The notes under the pieces were generated by a model. That model was given only the letters and a program-made list of their open reading frames with translations, had not been told where the DNA came from and did not search any database. From the NCBI GenBank assembly GCA_963729215.1, contig CAVSND010000006.1:1-64000 (forward strand): a DNA stretch of 64,000 nt, written 5' to 3'. Both the position numbers and the translations under genes were made by a program. The stretch comes from CAVQJU01 sp963729215 (GTDB taxonomy: Bacteria > Acidobacteriota > Vicinamibacteria > Vicinamibacterales > CAVVIG01). Each line of letters starts with the position of its first letter. The first letter of the stretch is position 1. Below are positions 33,919 to 41,756 of the stretch, in pieces.

Positions 33919-34471
33919 GGTTCGAGCTCCTGGAACCACTAATTTTATACAGAACGTGACGCCCTGCGCCGGCAGGGTGGTCGAAATCATCAGCCGGGTC
34001 GTGCCTCATGCCGATCCGTTCCATCACGCGGCGCGAGCGAACGTTGGCCGGCACCGTGAACGACACCACCTCGTCGAGATCCAGCGTGTCAAACGCACAC
34101 GCGAGCACCGCCCGCGCGCCTTCCACCGCGTAGCCGCGGCCCCAGTGCTCGGCAGCAAGCCGCCATCCGATTTCCACGCATGGCGTGAAGGCCGCCGCAA
34201 ACGCGGGAACCGAGAGTCCAATGAATCCGGCAAACGGCACGGTCCCCGGGATCTCCACCGCCCAGAGGCCGTAGCCGTGCCGTTCGAAGTGCAGATCGAT
34301 CAGGTCAGCCAGCGCATCGCTGGCCTCTCTCGTGAGAACGGACGGAAAGTGCTCCATCACCCGCGGATCCGCGTTGAGCCTCGCGAACGCCGGACGATCG
34401 CCGGGCCGCCACCTCCTCAGCCGCAGCCGGGCGGTCTGGATGTCATCGACGCTCACGCGGTCCAGGCTCAT
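33890..34471 (-). CDS. GNAT acetyltransferase (RimJ/RimL-like)
   Basis: A 193-residue N-acetyltransferase of the ribosomal-protein-like subgroup. It starts MSLDRVSVDDIQTARLRLRRWRPGDRPAFARLNADPRVM. The acetyl-CoA site is in GWRLAAEHWGRGYAVEGARAVLACAF, followed by SRRVMERIGMRHDPADDFDHP. The C-terminus (SGSRSSNHVSEHQDPR) runs into the DUF2277 start and may not be native. Confidence 0.88.
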   Translation of the reverse strand: MSLDRVSVDDIQTARLRLRRWRPGDRPAFARLNADPRVMEHFPSVLTREASDALADLIDLHFERHGYGLWAVEIPGTVPFAGFIGLSVPAFAAAFTPCVEIGWRLAAEHWGRGYAVEGARAVLACAFDTLDLDEVVSFTVPANVRSRRVMERIGMRHDPADDFDHPAGAGRHVLYKISGSRSSNHVSEHQDPR

Positions 34472-35592
34472 AAGTCTTCGAAAAACCATTTCTCGCGTTT
34501 GTCACCGTGAACGCACCATCGGCTCGCGCCGCGACCTTGATCCAGTACGCCGGACCTTCGTGGGCCGGAGGTGGCGGAGCATTGGGCCCGGTGGGCAGCG
34601 GCGCGGGCGCAATCGGCATGGCGGCGGGCTGATCGTCAACGCCGTTCGCAATGAACATGCCCGGCACCGTGTACTCCTGCCCGCCCAGCAGCGAGAAATG
34701 GATCTGCCAGACGTCTTCGAGGCCCGGCGATGAAAAGAGCGTCTTCATGACGACCGGCCATCCGCCCTTCCGCGTCCCGTTGTTGACGATCGCGACGCGC
34801 GGCCTGATGGCGTGAACCAGCACGTCGGAGTTCGACGTGTCCTGTCCGTGATGAAGACCCAGGAGCACGTCAACCGCATCGATGCGGCTGTTCGGGCACA
34901 TCAGCTCGAATTCCTTCGTGGTCGGCAGGTCGCCGGGATGGAGCGCCCGAAACCGGCCAAACCGGATGTAAGTGCCCACCGATTGCGCGTCCTCGGCGCT
35001 GTTGATGGTGGGTTTGAATGCCGCACAGTAAGGGTTCGCCTTCCCCGCGCCCGGAAGCGGCGTGGTGAGTACCTGACCTGCCGAGCTGACGATGCGGACG
35101 TCGAGGCCGGCGATGGCGATTCGTGTCGCCGGGTTTCGCGACGGTGTGCGTCCCCTTCTCGTAGAGCCTCGGGTACGCGTCCTTGAGAAACTCGTCGATG
35201 CCCGGCGCCGGCTGGACGTTGGCACCGTGATCGATGAAGTGCCGGATCGGAATGCGGGTCGCCAGCTCGGCCAGACCGCCCACGTGATCGCCGTGCCAGT
35301 GTGTCGTCACGAGGTGATCGATCCGCGTGAGGCCCGCGTCGTGCGCCGCGGCCATGATGCGGCCGGCGTCTCTCGGTGCAGCCGCTCCCGCGTTTCCTGT
35401 GTCGATCAGCAGGGATTCGCCTGAGGGCGACACGAACAGCGTTGCGTTGCCGCCCTCGACGTCAATCACGTAGATATCGAGCGTTTTCCCGGCGGACCCC
35501 TGGGCGGAGGCGGAAATCGCCGCGAGAGCCAGGAGCGCGCTGACGCACAGGCCAGTGGCCACGAAGACGCGCCGGCTCGAGGCGCCGGTCAT
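34443..35592 (-). CDS. Metallo-beta-lactamase-fold hydrolase, secreted, +1 frameshift
   Basis: The N-terminal half has a signal peptide (GLCVSALLALAAISASAQ) and the metal-binding TTHWHGDHVGGL. The C-terminal half (LDVRIVSSAGQVL, GGWPVVMKTLFSSPGLEDVWQIHFS, FTVTNARNGFSKTY) is in another frame because of one extra base near 35125-35140. The family resembles ComEC/Rec2-type MBL proteins with a C-terminal beta domain. The repaired length is about 382 residues. Its ATG overlaps the upstream stop (ATGA). Confidence 0.82.
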
Positions 35593-36059
35593 GGAACGCG
35601 AGTCGCCTGCCACGCGACCATTTTCCACGCGCCGTCTCGAAGCGCCCAGACGTCGAGAAACAGCACCGTGTAGCTGGCGACGCCTTCGAGCCGGATCAGC
35701 GCGCGGCCGCGGACGGCCACCGCGTTGCCGCCCGGGAACGGAACGACCTGCGTGTTCGAGTAGTCGACACCCAGGTAGCGGCCCCGCTCCTTGATGAGCG
35801 CGATGAAGCTGGCTTTGGTATCGGTGGTGCCGCCCGAATGCGTATAGGTCAAATCGTCCGCGAGCAGCGCGTCAAGCGTCGCAAGATCCTTGGAGACCAT
35901 CGCCGCGATGCGCTTCGTCTCCAGATCCAGGATCTTGCTCTCGAGCGCGTGATCGCCAGCGTGCTTCGCGTCTTTGACTCCCCCCGCTCGAGCGAGCGGG
36001 TGCGTGGTTGCGACACCAAACGCGATGAACATCACCGCCGCGCCGACCATGCATCTCAT
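35589..36059 (-). CDS. Secreted NTF2-like (DUF4440) protein
   Basis: A signal peptide (CMVGAAVMFIAFGVATTHPLARA) is followed by a cone-shaped NTF2 fold of about 125 residues (ILDLETKRIAAMVSKDLATLDALLADDLTYTHSGG). A GGGAGGG site precedes the ATG at 36059, giving 156 residues. DUF4440 proteins are often secreted enzymes or immunity-like proteins. The function is unknown. Confidence 0.88.
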   Translation of the reverse strand: MRCMVGAAVMFIAFGVATTHPLARAGGVKDAKHAGDHALESKILDLETKRIAAMVSKDLATLDALLADDLTYTHSGGTTDTKASFIALIKERGRYLGVDYSNTQVVPFPGGNAVAVRGRALIRLEGVASYTVLFLDVWALRDGAWKMVAWQATRVP

Positions 36060-36085
36060 GAGTAACCCTCCCGAGCTTAGCAGGC

Positions 36086-36140
36086 TGCTGAAGAACGCAG
36101 CATTCAAGACTGTGTCTTCGTTCTGCATTTTGCGTTCTAC
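36086..36140. repeat. Imperfect hairpin array (GAACGCAG unit)
   Basis: AAGAACGCAGCATTCAAGAC faces GTCTTCGTTCTGCATTTTGC. The units resemble those of the rplA-rplK array (TTCTACG/TTCTGCG). It lies in the gap between the VOC and DUF4440 genes. Confidence 0.55.
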
Positions 36141-36174
36141 ATGATCACAGGGCGGCGTTTTTCAGCGGCCTGAG

Positions 36175-36636
36175 TCATGCCGTGTGCGTCCACGTTTGCA
36201 GCTCGACGATGTTGCCTTCCGGATCGGTGACGTAGCACCAGGTCACGCGGCCGCGCGCCATGGTGAGCGTGACGATGTCGCCGATCGCCCTGCCGCCGGC
36301 AGCGAGAACCTCGGCCCTCGCATCCGTGACCGACGACACGGCAAACGCGATATGCGCGAAGCCGGGCCGATTCGCGACGGGAACCGCGGCGTCGGCCAGA
36401 CGCGAATAGTTGAAGATCTCGAGCGTCGGGCCATCCGCCCCGCATCCGGGCAAACGCAGGTGCATACCGCGCAAGGCAGCGCCAGGCACGCCGGTGCCCG
36501 CCTCGACGTCGCGCCCGGCAAAGTCGCGCTCCGGCGGAACGTCGATGCATCCGAACACGGTCCGGTAGAACGCCGCGAGTGCCCGCCAGTCGCGGGCGAT
36601 CAGATTCGTGTGAATGTATCTGGCGCCGTGAATCAT
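36175..36636 (-). CDS. VOC-superfamily (glyoxalase/dioxygenase-like) protein
   Basis: A 153-residue vicinal oxygen chelate protein with paired beta-alpha-beta-beta-beta modules. It starts MIHGARYIHTNLIARDWRALAAFYRTVFGC, with FAHIAFAVSSVTDARAEVLAAGG in the second module and CYVTDPEGNIVELQTW at the end. Metal-ligand histidine and glutamate positions are visible, so it could be a lyase or bleomycin-type binding protein. Confidence 0.9.
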   Translation of the reverse strand: MIHGARYIHTNLIARDWRALAAFYRTVFGCIDVPPERDFAGRDVEAGTGVPGAALRGMHLRLPGCGADGPTLEIFNYSRLADAAVPVANRPGFAHIAFAVSSVTDARAEVLAAGGRAIGDIVTLTMARGRVTWCYVTDPEGNIVELQTWTHTA

Positions 36637-36640
36637 CGCG

Positions 36641-37297
36641 TCACGCGGCCCGGCGCGGCATGCGGTGCCGATCGGCCCACCAACTCCAGACCGTCAGCAG
36701 GATGATACCCGCCAGAGCGGAGATATAGAGGTCCGTGATGGACGGAGGCGCGAGGCCGATGAACGCGACGTAGACGACGACAAGGAACACGGCCAGCGCC
36801 AGGAAACCCCAGCGCCCGATCCTGTCGCGCGCCTCGGTTGCCCGCAGGTAGACCCACAGTCCAGCGCCATACAAGACGAGTTCGACGATCAACGTACCAG
36901 GAATGGAGTTCCACAACCCGAGGCCCAGCTTCGAGCTCCCCGGGTAAATCGGCATATCCGGCCGGTGCGTCACGAAGTCGAGCACCCAGTGGCTGACGAC
37001 CAGCGCGGCGATCACCGCCAGAGCCACGCGATCTCCGGTCATCCGCCGGTAGAGGACTCCGAACGCCACGCCCCATCCAATCAGAAACACGAGCGAATGC
37101 GAATAGGGGTAGCTGACGAAGTCGAGCGGCGTGAAGGCGGTGATTCCCGGCGCGATGCGAACCTGCTCGACGCCGATGGCGATGAAGACCGGCCACAGGA
37201 TGTCGGCAAGCTGCGCGGCCGAAAACAAGACGGCGAGCGACACCCGCGGAGAGACGCGCTTGGCCGCCAATCCGAGGGCGAGGTGGCCGACAAACAT
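36641..37297 (-). CDS. Polytopic membrane protein (metal-dependent hydrolase-like)
   Basis: A 218-residue protein with about six hydrophobic helices. Conserved-looking polar residues lie within or near membranes: MFVGHLALGLAAKR, SYPYSHSLVFLIGWG, VVSHWVLDFVTHRPDMP. These H/D clusters recall the YdjM/DUF457 membrane-bound hydrolase group, but similarity is only suggestive. A GGAGG site lies 8 nt before the ATG and a TAACAT -10 further upstream. Confidence 0.75.
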   Translation of the reverse strand: MFVGHLALGLAAKRVSPRVSLAVLFSAAQLADILWPVFIAIGVEQVRIAPGITAFTPLDFVSYPYSHSLVFLIGWGVAFGVLYRRMTGDRVALAVIAALVVSHWVLDFVTHRPDMPIYPGSSKLGLGLWNSIPGTLIVELVLYGAGLWVYLRATEARDRIGRWGFLALAVFLVVVYVAFIGLAPPSITDLYISALAGIILLTVWSWWADRHRMPRRAA

Positions 37298-37340
37298 GCG
37301 AGCAGCCTCCAGTCAGTATGTTAACCGCCCGGTGCACACG

Positions 37341-37381
37341 TGCCACGAGCCACGAGCCGCCACGAGCCACGAGCCACGAGT
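37341..37381. repeat. 7-bp (CCACGAG)n direct array
   Basis: Five or six CCACGAG units with a 7-bp period and no reverse-complement arm. It is the reverse complement of the unit at 5901-5930. It lies between the membrane protein gene and dinB-like gene. Confidence 0.7.
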
Positions 37382-37397
37382 TTGGACGGCATCGAGG

Positions 37398-37895
37398 TCA
37401 GAGGGTGTTCGAGTCGTAAATGAGCAGATCGAAGTTTCCCGGCACGTGTCCCAGCACTCTCAAGAGCAGCGCGACCTGCCCGCGATGGTGCACGCCGTGA
37501 TTCGCTCCGTGCTGCAGCAAATCCCCCAGCCGCATCACGTGGGCACGATCCGCGGCATGCAGCTTGAACTCGATACTCCGAACGAGATCCGCGTCGGTCA
37601 GCGACGCCAGAAAACTCCGCATGTGCGCTTCGACGGTCGTCCACCTGTCGATCAACGAATCGACGGTCGGATAGTCCTCCGCCTTGAGCGCCGGCCCCCT
37701 GGCCGGCCCGCCGCAACGATCGAGCCAGCCCCATTCGGCGCTGAGGGTATGCACCAGCGTGTTTCGGACCGAGCCATAGCTGCCCGCGACGTTTTGCGTG
37801 AACTGTTCGGGCGTGAGCTGCGTCAGCACGCTGAAAATCTTTCGATTGGCCCAATAGCCGTAGTCGTACACGCGTTCGAGATCTCTCACCGTCAT
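37398..37895 (-). CDS. DinB-family protein
   Basis: A 165-residue four-helix bundle starting MTVRDLERVYDYGYWANRKIF. The three metal-binding histidines are in RNTLVHTLSAEWGW and HGANHGVHHRGQVALLL. DinB/YfiT-like proteins are often thiol-dependent S-transferases or unknown. It lies in the minus-strand run with the DJ-1 gene upstream. Confidence 0.88.
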   Translation of the reverse strand: MTVRDLERVYDYGYWANRKIFSVLTQLTPEQFTQNVAGSYGSVRNTLVHTLSAEWGWLDRCGGPARGPALKAEDYPTVDSLIDRWTTVEAHMRSFLASLTDADLVRSIEFKLHAADRAHVMRLGDLLQHGANHGVHHRGQVALLLRVLGHVPGNFDLLIYDSNTL

Positions 37896-37963
37896 AGCTC
37901 ACTTCCTCCCGCCGCCCGCGCATTTCACGACGCTGAAGGTCATCGAACGGATACGTCGATCGA

Positions 37964-38560
37964 CTACACGACGGCGAGCGCCGTGTGCTCGATCCTGGTT
38001 CCGAGCACCGTGAGAAACTGCGCGATCCACGCGGGATGCGCCGGCCAGGCCGGCGCCGTCACGAAGTTGCCGTCGGTGACGGCGTCATCGACGCTGATGG
38101 CCGCGTAGGTGGCGCCGGCAAGCTCCACTTCCGGCGAGCAGGCCGGGTAGGCGCTGATTCGCCTGCCCGTGATGACCTTCGCGGCTGCCAGAATCTGCGC
38201 GCCGTGGCAGATCGCCGCAATCGGCTTCCCGCTGTCGGCAAAGTGCCGGACGATCTCGAGCACGCGCGGATTCAACCGGAGGTACTCGGGCGCCCGGCCG
38301 CCGGGAATGACGAGCGCGTCGTAGTCGCGCTCGCGAATATCGTCGAACGCCGTATTCAGGGCGAAGTTGTGTCCTGGCTTTTCCGAATAGGTCTGGTCGC
38401 CCTCAAAATCGTGCACGGCCGTCCGCACCGACTGACCGGCGGCCTTACCCGGGCAGACCGCGTCAACGGTATGGCCGACGGCCCTCAGTGCCTGGAACGG
38501 CACCATCACTTCGTAGTCCTCCACGAAATCGCCGACGATCATCAGTATTCTTCTGGCCAT
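37964..38560 (-). CDS. DJ-1/PfpI family protein
   Basis: A 198-residue protein with the DJ-1/PfpI flavodoxin-like fold. The nucleophile elbow is AAICHGAQILA (cysteine in ICHG) and a conserved glutamate is in DFVEDYE. Such proteins act as glyoxalases, chaperones or amidases. An AAGGAG site precedes the ATG and a TATAGAAT -10 lies about 45 bp upstream, so it starts its own transcript. Confidence 0.9.
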   Translation of the reverse strand: MARRILMIVGDFVEDYEVMVPFQALRAVGHTVDAVCPGKAAGQSVRTAVHDFEGDQTYSEKPGHNFALNTAFDDIRERDYDALVIPGGRAPEYLRLNPRVLEIVRHFADSGKPIAAICHGAQILAAAKVITGRRISAYPACSPEVELAGATYAAISVDDAVTDGNFVTAPAWPAHPAWIAQFLTVLGTRIEHTALAVV

Positions 38561-38703
38561 TGATGGTCTCCTTCGAAATTCCGGCGCGGTAATTCTCTGA
38601 TGATTCTATACAGAACGCCCAGGGTCGGATGAGTGCAGTGCGTAAACTCGCGAATCCAATGAAGTGCCACGAGCGCCCGACTGCTGACGCGGCGCGCTTG
38701 TGC

Positions 38704-38770
38704 ATCACGAAGGCACGAAGAACGCGAAGATCCTCAGGGATCGACGTCGCGTCCTTCGTGGCTTCGTGAT
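38704..38770. repeat. 8-9 bp (CACGAAGG)n hairpin array downstream of nuoN
   Basis: ATCACGAAGGCACGAAGAAC on the left faces CCTTCGTGGCTTCGTGAT on the right. The arms can pair over most of their length. The rest of the gap 38561-38799 holds the DJ-1 promoter; I see no gene there. Confidence 0.75.
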
Positions 38771-38799
38771 AAACGGGCCACCGAGCGAACGACTTGCTG

Positions 38800-40236
38800 T
38801 TAGAAAATCGTGCCGATCGACGCCGCAGCCCAGTCCAGGACGCGTGCGGGCAGGATGCCGAGATAGAAGATCAGGATGGCCGACGCGACCAGTGCGGCGC
38901 CCGCGACCTTCGGCACCGGGGGGAATCGCGCGATCGTCTCGCCGGACGGCGTCATGTACATCATGACGACGATGCGCAGGTAGAAGAAGACGGAGACGAC
39001 GCTGGTCAGCACGCCGATAATCGAGAGCCACGTGTAGCCCGCCTTGACGCCGGCACTGAACACGTACCACTTCGCAATGAAGCCGGCCATCGGCGGAAAC
39101 CCACCCAGCGACAGCATGAAGATGGTCATCAGCGCAGCCAGCGCAGGGTGATCCTGCCAGAGGCCCGCGTAGTCGCTGACAGTGTCGTTCGGCCGTTCGG
39201 AATCCTCCAGAAGCCCGATGACCCCGAACGCGCCCAGATTGGTGACGGCATACGTCAGCAGGTAGAACAAGACGGCGCCCTTGCCGTAGTCACCGCCGGC
39301 GAGCAGCGCGAGCAGCAGGTAGCCGCCGTGCGCGATGCTCGAGTACGCGAGCATCCGCTTCACGTTGGTCTGGGCCACACCCACGACGGTACCAATGATC
39401 ATCGTCGCGGCCGCGACAGGCCAGAGCACGGCGGCCCAGCTCGCGTGAAGCGGCTCGAGCGCCGAGAGGAACACGCGGACGAACGCGGCGAAGGCCGCGG
39501 CCTTGACGCCGGTGGACATGAAGCCCGTCACCGCCGGCGGCGCTCCCTGGTACGCATCCGGGGTCCACATATGGAACGGGACGGCCGACACCTTGAAGGC
39601 GAAGCCGACGAGTAACAACCCCACGGCGACCATGGCGAGCGGCGACCCGGCGCCCTGCGCCGCGATGACGCTGCCGATGCGGTCGAGACGCGTGCTCCCG
39701 GTCAGGCCGTAGACGAACGCGATGCCGTAGAGGAAAAATGCGCTCGAGAACGCGCCGAGCAGGAAGTACTTGAACGCCGCCTCGGTGGACGCCGGGGAGT
39801 CGCGGCGAATCCCGGTCAGCACATAGACGGCAATCGAGAGCACCTCGAGCGCCAGGAAAATCACCAGCAGGTCGGTCGCTGCTGCCATGAGCATCATGCC
39901 GGCGAGCGCGAACAGGACCAGGGCGTAGTACTCGCCGCGCGGCAGATGCTCGCGATCGATGGTCGGTCCCGACAACGCCAGCGACAGCAGGCCGACCAGG
40001 ATCAGGACGCCCGTCACGAACAACGCGAAGTTGTCCGCGGAAACGACCCCGAAGCTCGACGCGTTGTGATTCCAGAGCGCCGCGCTCGCGAGCGCGGCGC
40101 CGACCAGGCCGATGGCGCCAAGCGGCGCGATGGGCATCCGCTCGCCGGGCACCGAGAACGCCTCGGCAATCATGGCGGCAATGGCGGCGGCGGCGACGCA
40201 CGCCATCGGCACGATCGCGTTGAATCCCACCATCAT
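38800..40236 (-). CDS. nuoN: NADH-quinone oxidoreductase subunit N
   Basis: NuoN is one of three antiporter-like proton-pumping subunits of complex I. The start at 40234-40236 (MVGFNAIVPMACVAAAAIAAMIAEAF) overlaps the nuoM stop. The 478-residue protein has about 14 membrane helices. The conserved lysines of the proton channel lie in RDSPASTEAAFKYFLLGAFSS and TNVKRMLAYSSIAHGGYLLLALL. It is the last gene of the operon. Confidence 0.97.
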   Translation of the reverse strand: MMVGFNAIVPMACVAAAAIAAMIAEAFSVPGERMPIAPLGAIGLVGAALASAALWNHNASSFGVVSADNFALFVTGVLILVGLLSLALSGPTIDREHLPRGEYYALVLFALAGMMLMAAATDLLVIFLALEVLSIAVYVLTGIRRDSPASTEAAFKYFLLGAFSSAFFLYGIAFVYGLTGSTRLDRIGSVIAAQGAGSPLAMVAVGLLLVGFAFKVSAVPFHMWTPDAYQGAPPAVTGFMSTGVKAAAFAAFVRVFLSALEPLHASWAAVLWPVAAATMIIGTVVGVAQTNVKRMLAYSSIAHGGYLLLALLAGGDYGKGAVLFYLLTYAVTNLGAFGVIGLLEDSERPNDTVSDYAGLWQDHPALAALMTIFMLSLGGFPPMAGFIAKWYVFSAGVKAGYTWLSIIGVLTSVVSVFFYLRIVVMMYMTPSGETIARFPPVPKVAGAALVASAILIFYLGILPARVLDWAAASIGTIF

Positions 40237-41756
40237 CGTTCCGCCTGAATCCGCTGGGGCGTACTGCCCTGCTCGATGTGGCTCAGCATCCGCTGAACGG
40301 CGGGCTCGATCGGGCGCAGGAAGAAGTTGGGCAGCACGCCCATCAGGATCGCGAGCACCACGATCGGCGCGATCACCACCCATTCCCGGGGCCGTAAGTC
40401 GACCAGCCGGGCATTCTTGTCGCTCGTGACGGGACCATAGTTCACGCGCTGGAACATCCAGAGCATGTAGGTGGCCGACAGGATGACGCCGGTCGCCGCG
40501 AACGCCGCCATGCGCGGATTCCAGCGGAAGACGCCGAGCAGGATCAGGAACTCGCCGACGAACCCGTTCAGGCCGGGAAGTCCGATGGACGCCAGCGTCA
40601 CGATCAGGAATACCGCCACCAGGCGCGGCGTGACTTTTTTCAGACCGCCGTACTCCGCGATGAGACGTGTGTGCCGCCGATCGGAGAGCATCCCGACGAT
40701 CAGGAAGAGGCCGCCGGTGCTGATGCCGTGGCTGAGCATCTGGTAGACCGCGCCCTGGACGCCCTGCATGTTCATGGCGGCGATGCCGAGCACGACGAAC
40801 CCGAGATGGCTGACGCTCGAATAGGCGACCAGCTTCTTCATGTCGGGCTGCACCATCGCCACGAGCGCGCCGTAGATGATGCCGACAACCGCGAGCGTGG
40901 CGAGCACCGGCGCGAAGAGCGTGGCAGCCACCGGAAACAGGGGCAGCGCGAATCGCACGAGTCCGTACGTGCCCATCTTCAGCAGCACGCCGGCCAGGAT
41001 GACCGACCCGGCCGTTGGCGCCTCGACGTGGGCGTCGGGCAGCCACGTGTGGAACGGGAAGAGCGGGACCTTGATCGCAAAGGCCAGCGCGAAGGCCAGG
41101 AAGAACCACACCTGCACGCGCGGAGCGATGGATAAGTCGTAGAGCTTCATCAGGTCGAAGCTGTACGCGCCCGTCGCCACGCTCTGCAGGTACGCCAGGC
41201 CGAGGATGGCGAGCAGCATCAGCACGCTTCCCGCCATCGTGTACAGCAGGAACTTCACCGCGGCATAGATGCGGCGCTCGTATCCCCAGATGCCGATCAG
41301 GAAGTACATCGGGATCAGCATCGCGTCCCAGAACACGTAGAAGAGAAAGAGATCGAGCGAGAGGAACACGCCGATCATCGCGCTCTCGAGGAGCAGGATG
41401 CAGATCGAGAACGCCTTGACGCGCTTGTGGACCGAGTCCCACGAGCCCAGGAGTGCGAGGGGCGTCAGAAAGCCCGTGAGCACCACCAGCAGCAGGCTGA
41501 TGCCGTCCACTCCGAGCAGGTAGCTGATCCCGAACGAGGGAATCCAGTCGTGGCGCTCGATGAACTGAAACTCTGCCGACGCGGCGTTGAACCGGCTCCA
41601 CAGGAGCAGCGTTTCGAGGAACACGAGGCCCGACACGATCAACGCAATCGCGCGGATCGTCTGCTCGCTGTGCTCTTCGTCGCGCACGAACAGCAGGAGA
41701 ATCGCGCCGGCGATCGGCACCGCGATGAGCGAGCTCAGAATCGGAAAATGCATCAC
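40233..41756 (-). CDS. nuoM: NADH-quinone oxidoreductase subunit M
   Basis: An antiporter-like complex I subunit of 507 residues and about 14 helices. The conserved glutamate-lysine pair is visible around FLLESAMIGVFLSLDLFLFYVFWDAMLIPMYFLIG and KVPLFPFHTWLPDAHVEAPTAGSVILAGVLLKMGTYGL. Its ATG overlaps the nuoL stop, and its stop overlaps nuoN. Confidence 0.97.
   Translation of the reverse strand: MMHFPILSSLIAVPIAGAILLLFVRDEEHSEQTIRAIALIVSGLVFLETLLLWSRFNAASAEFQFIERHDWIPSFGISYLLGVDGISLLLVVLTGFLTPLALLGSWDSVHKRVKAFSICILLLESAMIGVFLSLDLFLFYVFWDAMLIPMYFLIGIWGYERRIYAAVKFLLYTMAGSVLMLLAILGLAYLQSVATGAYSFDLMKLYDLSIAPRVQVWFFLAFALAFAIKVPLFPFHTWLPDAHVEAPTAGSVILAGVLLKMGTYGLVRFALPLFPVAATLFAPVLATLAVVGIIYGALVAMVQPDMKKLVAYSSVSHLGFVVLGIAAMNMQGVQGAVYQMLSHGISTGGLFLIVGMLSDRRHTRLIAEYGGLKKVTPRLVAVFLIVTLASIGLPGLNGFVGEFLILLGVFRWNPRMAAFAATGVILSATYMLWMFQRVNYGPVTSDKNARLVDLRPREWVVIAPIVVLAILMGVLPNFFLRPIEPAVQRMLSHIEQGSTPQRIQAER

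Noticed and set aside
38800..41601. 933-codon open frame covering nuoN and beyond
   Set aside because: The N-terminal 455 codons are a shifted reading of nuoM. NuoN starts at 40236, overlapping the nuoM stop.
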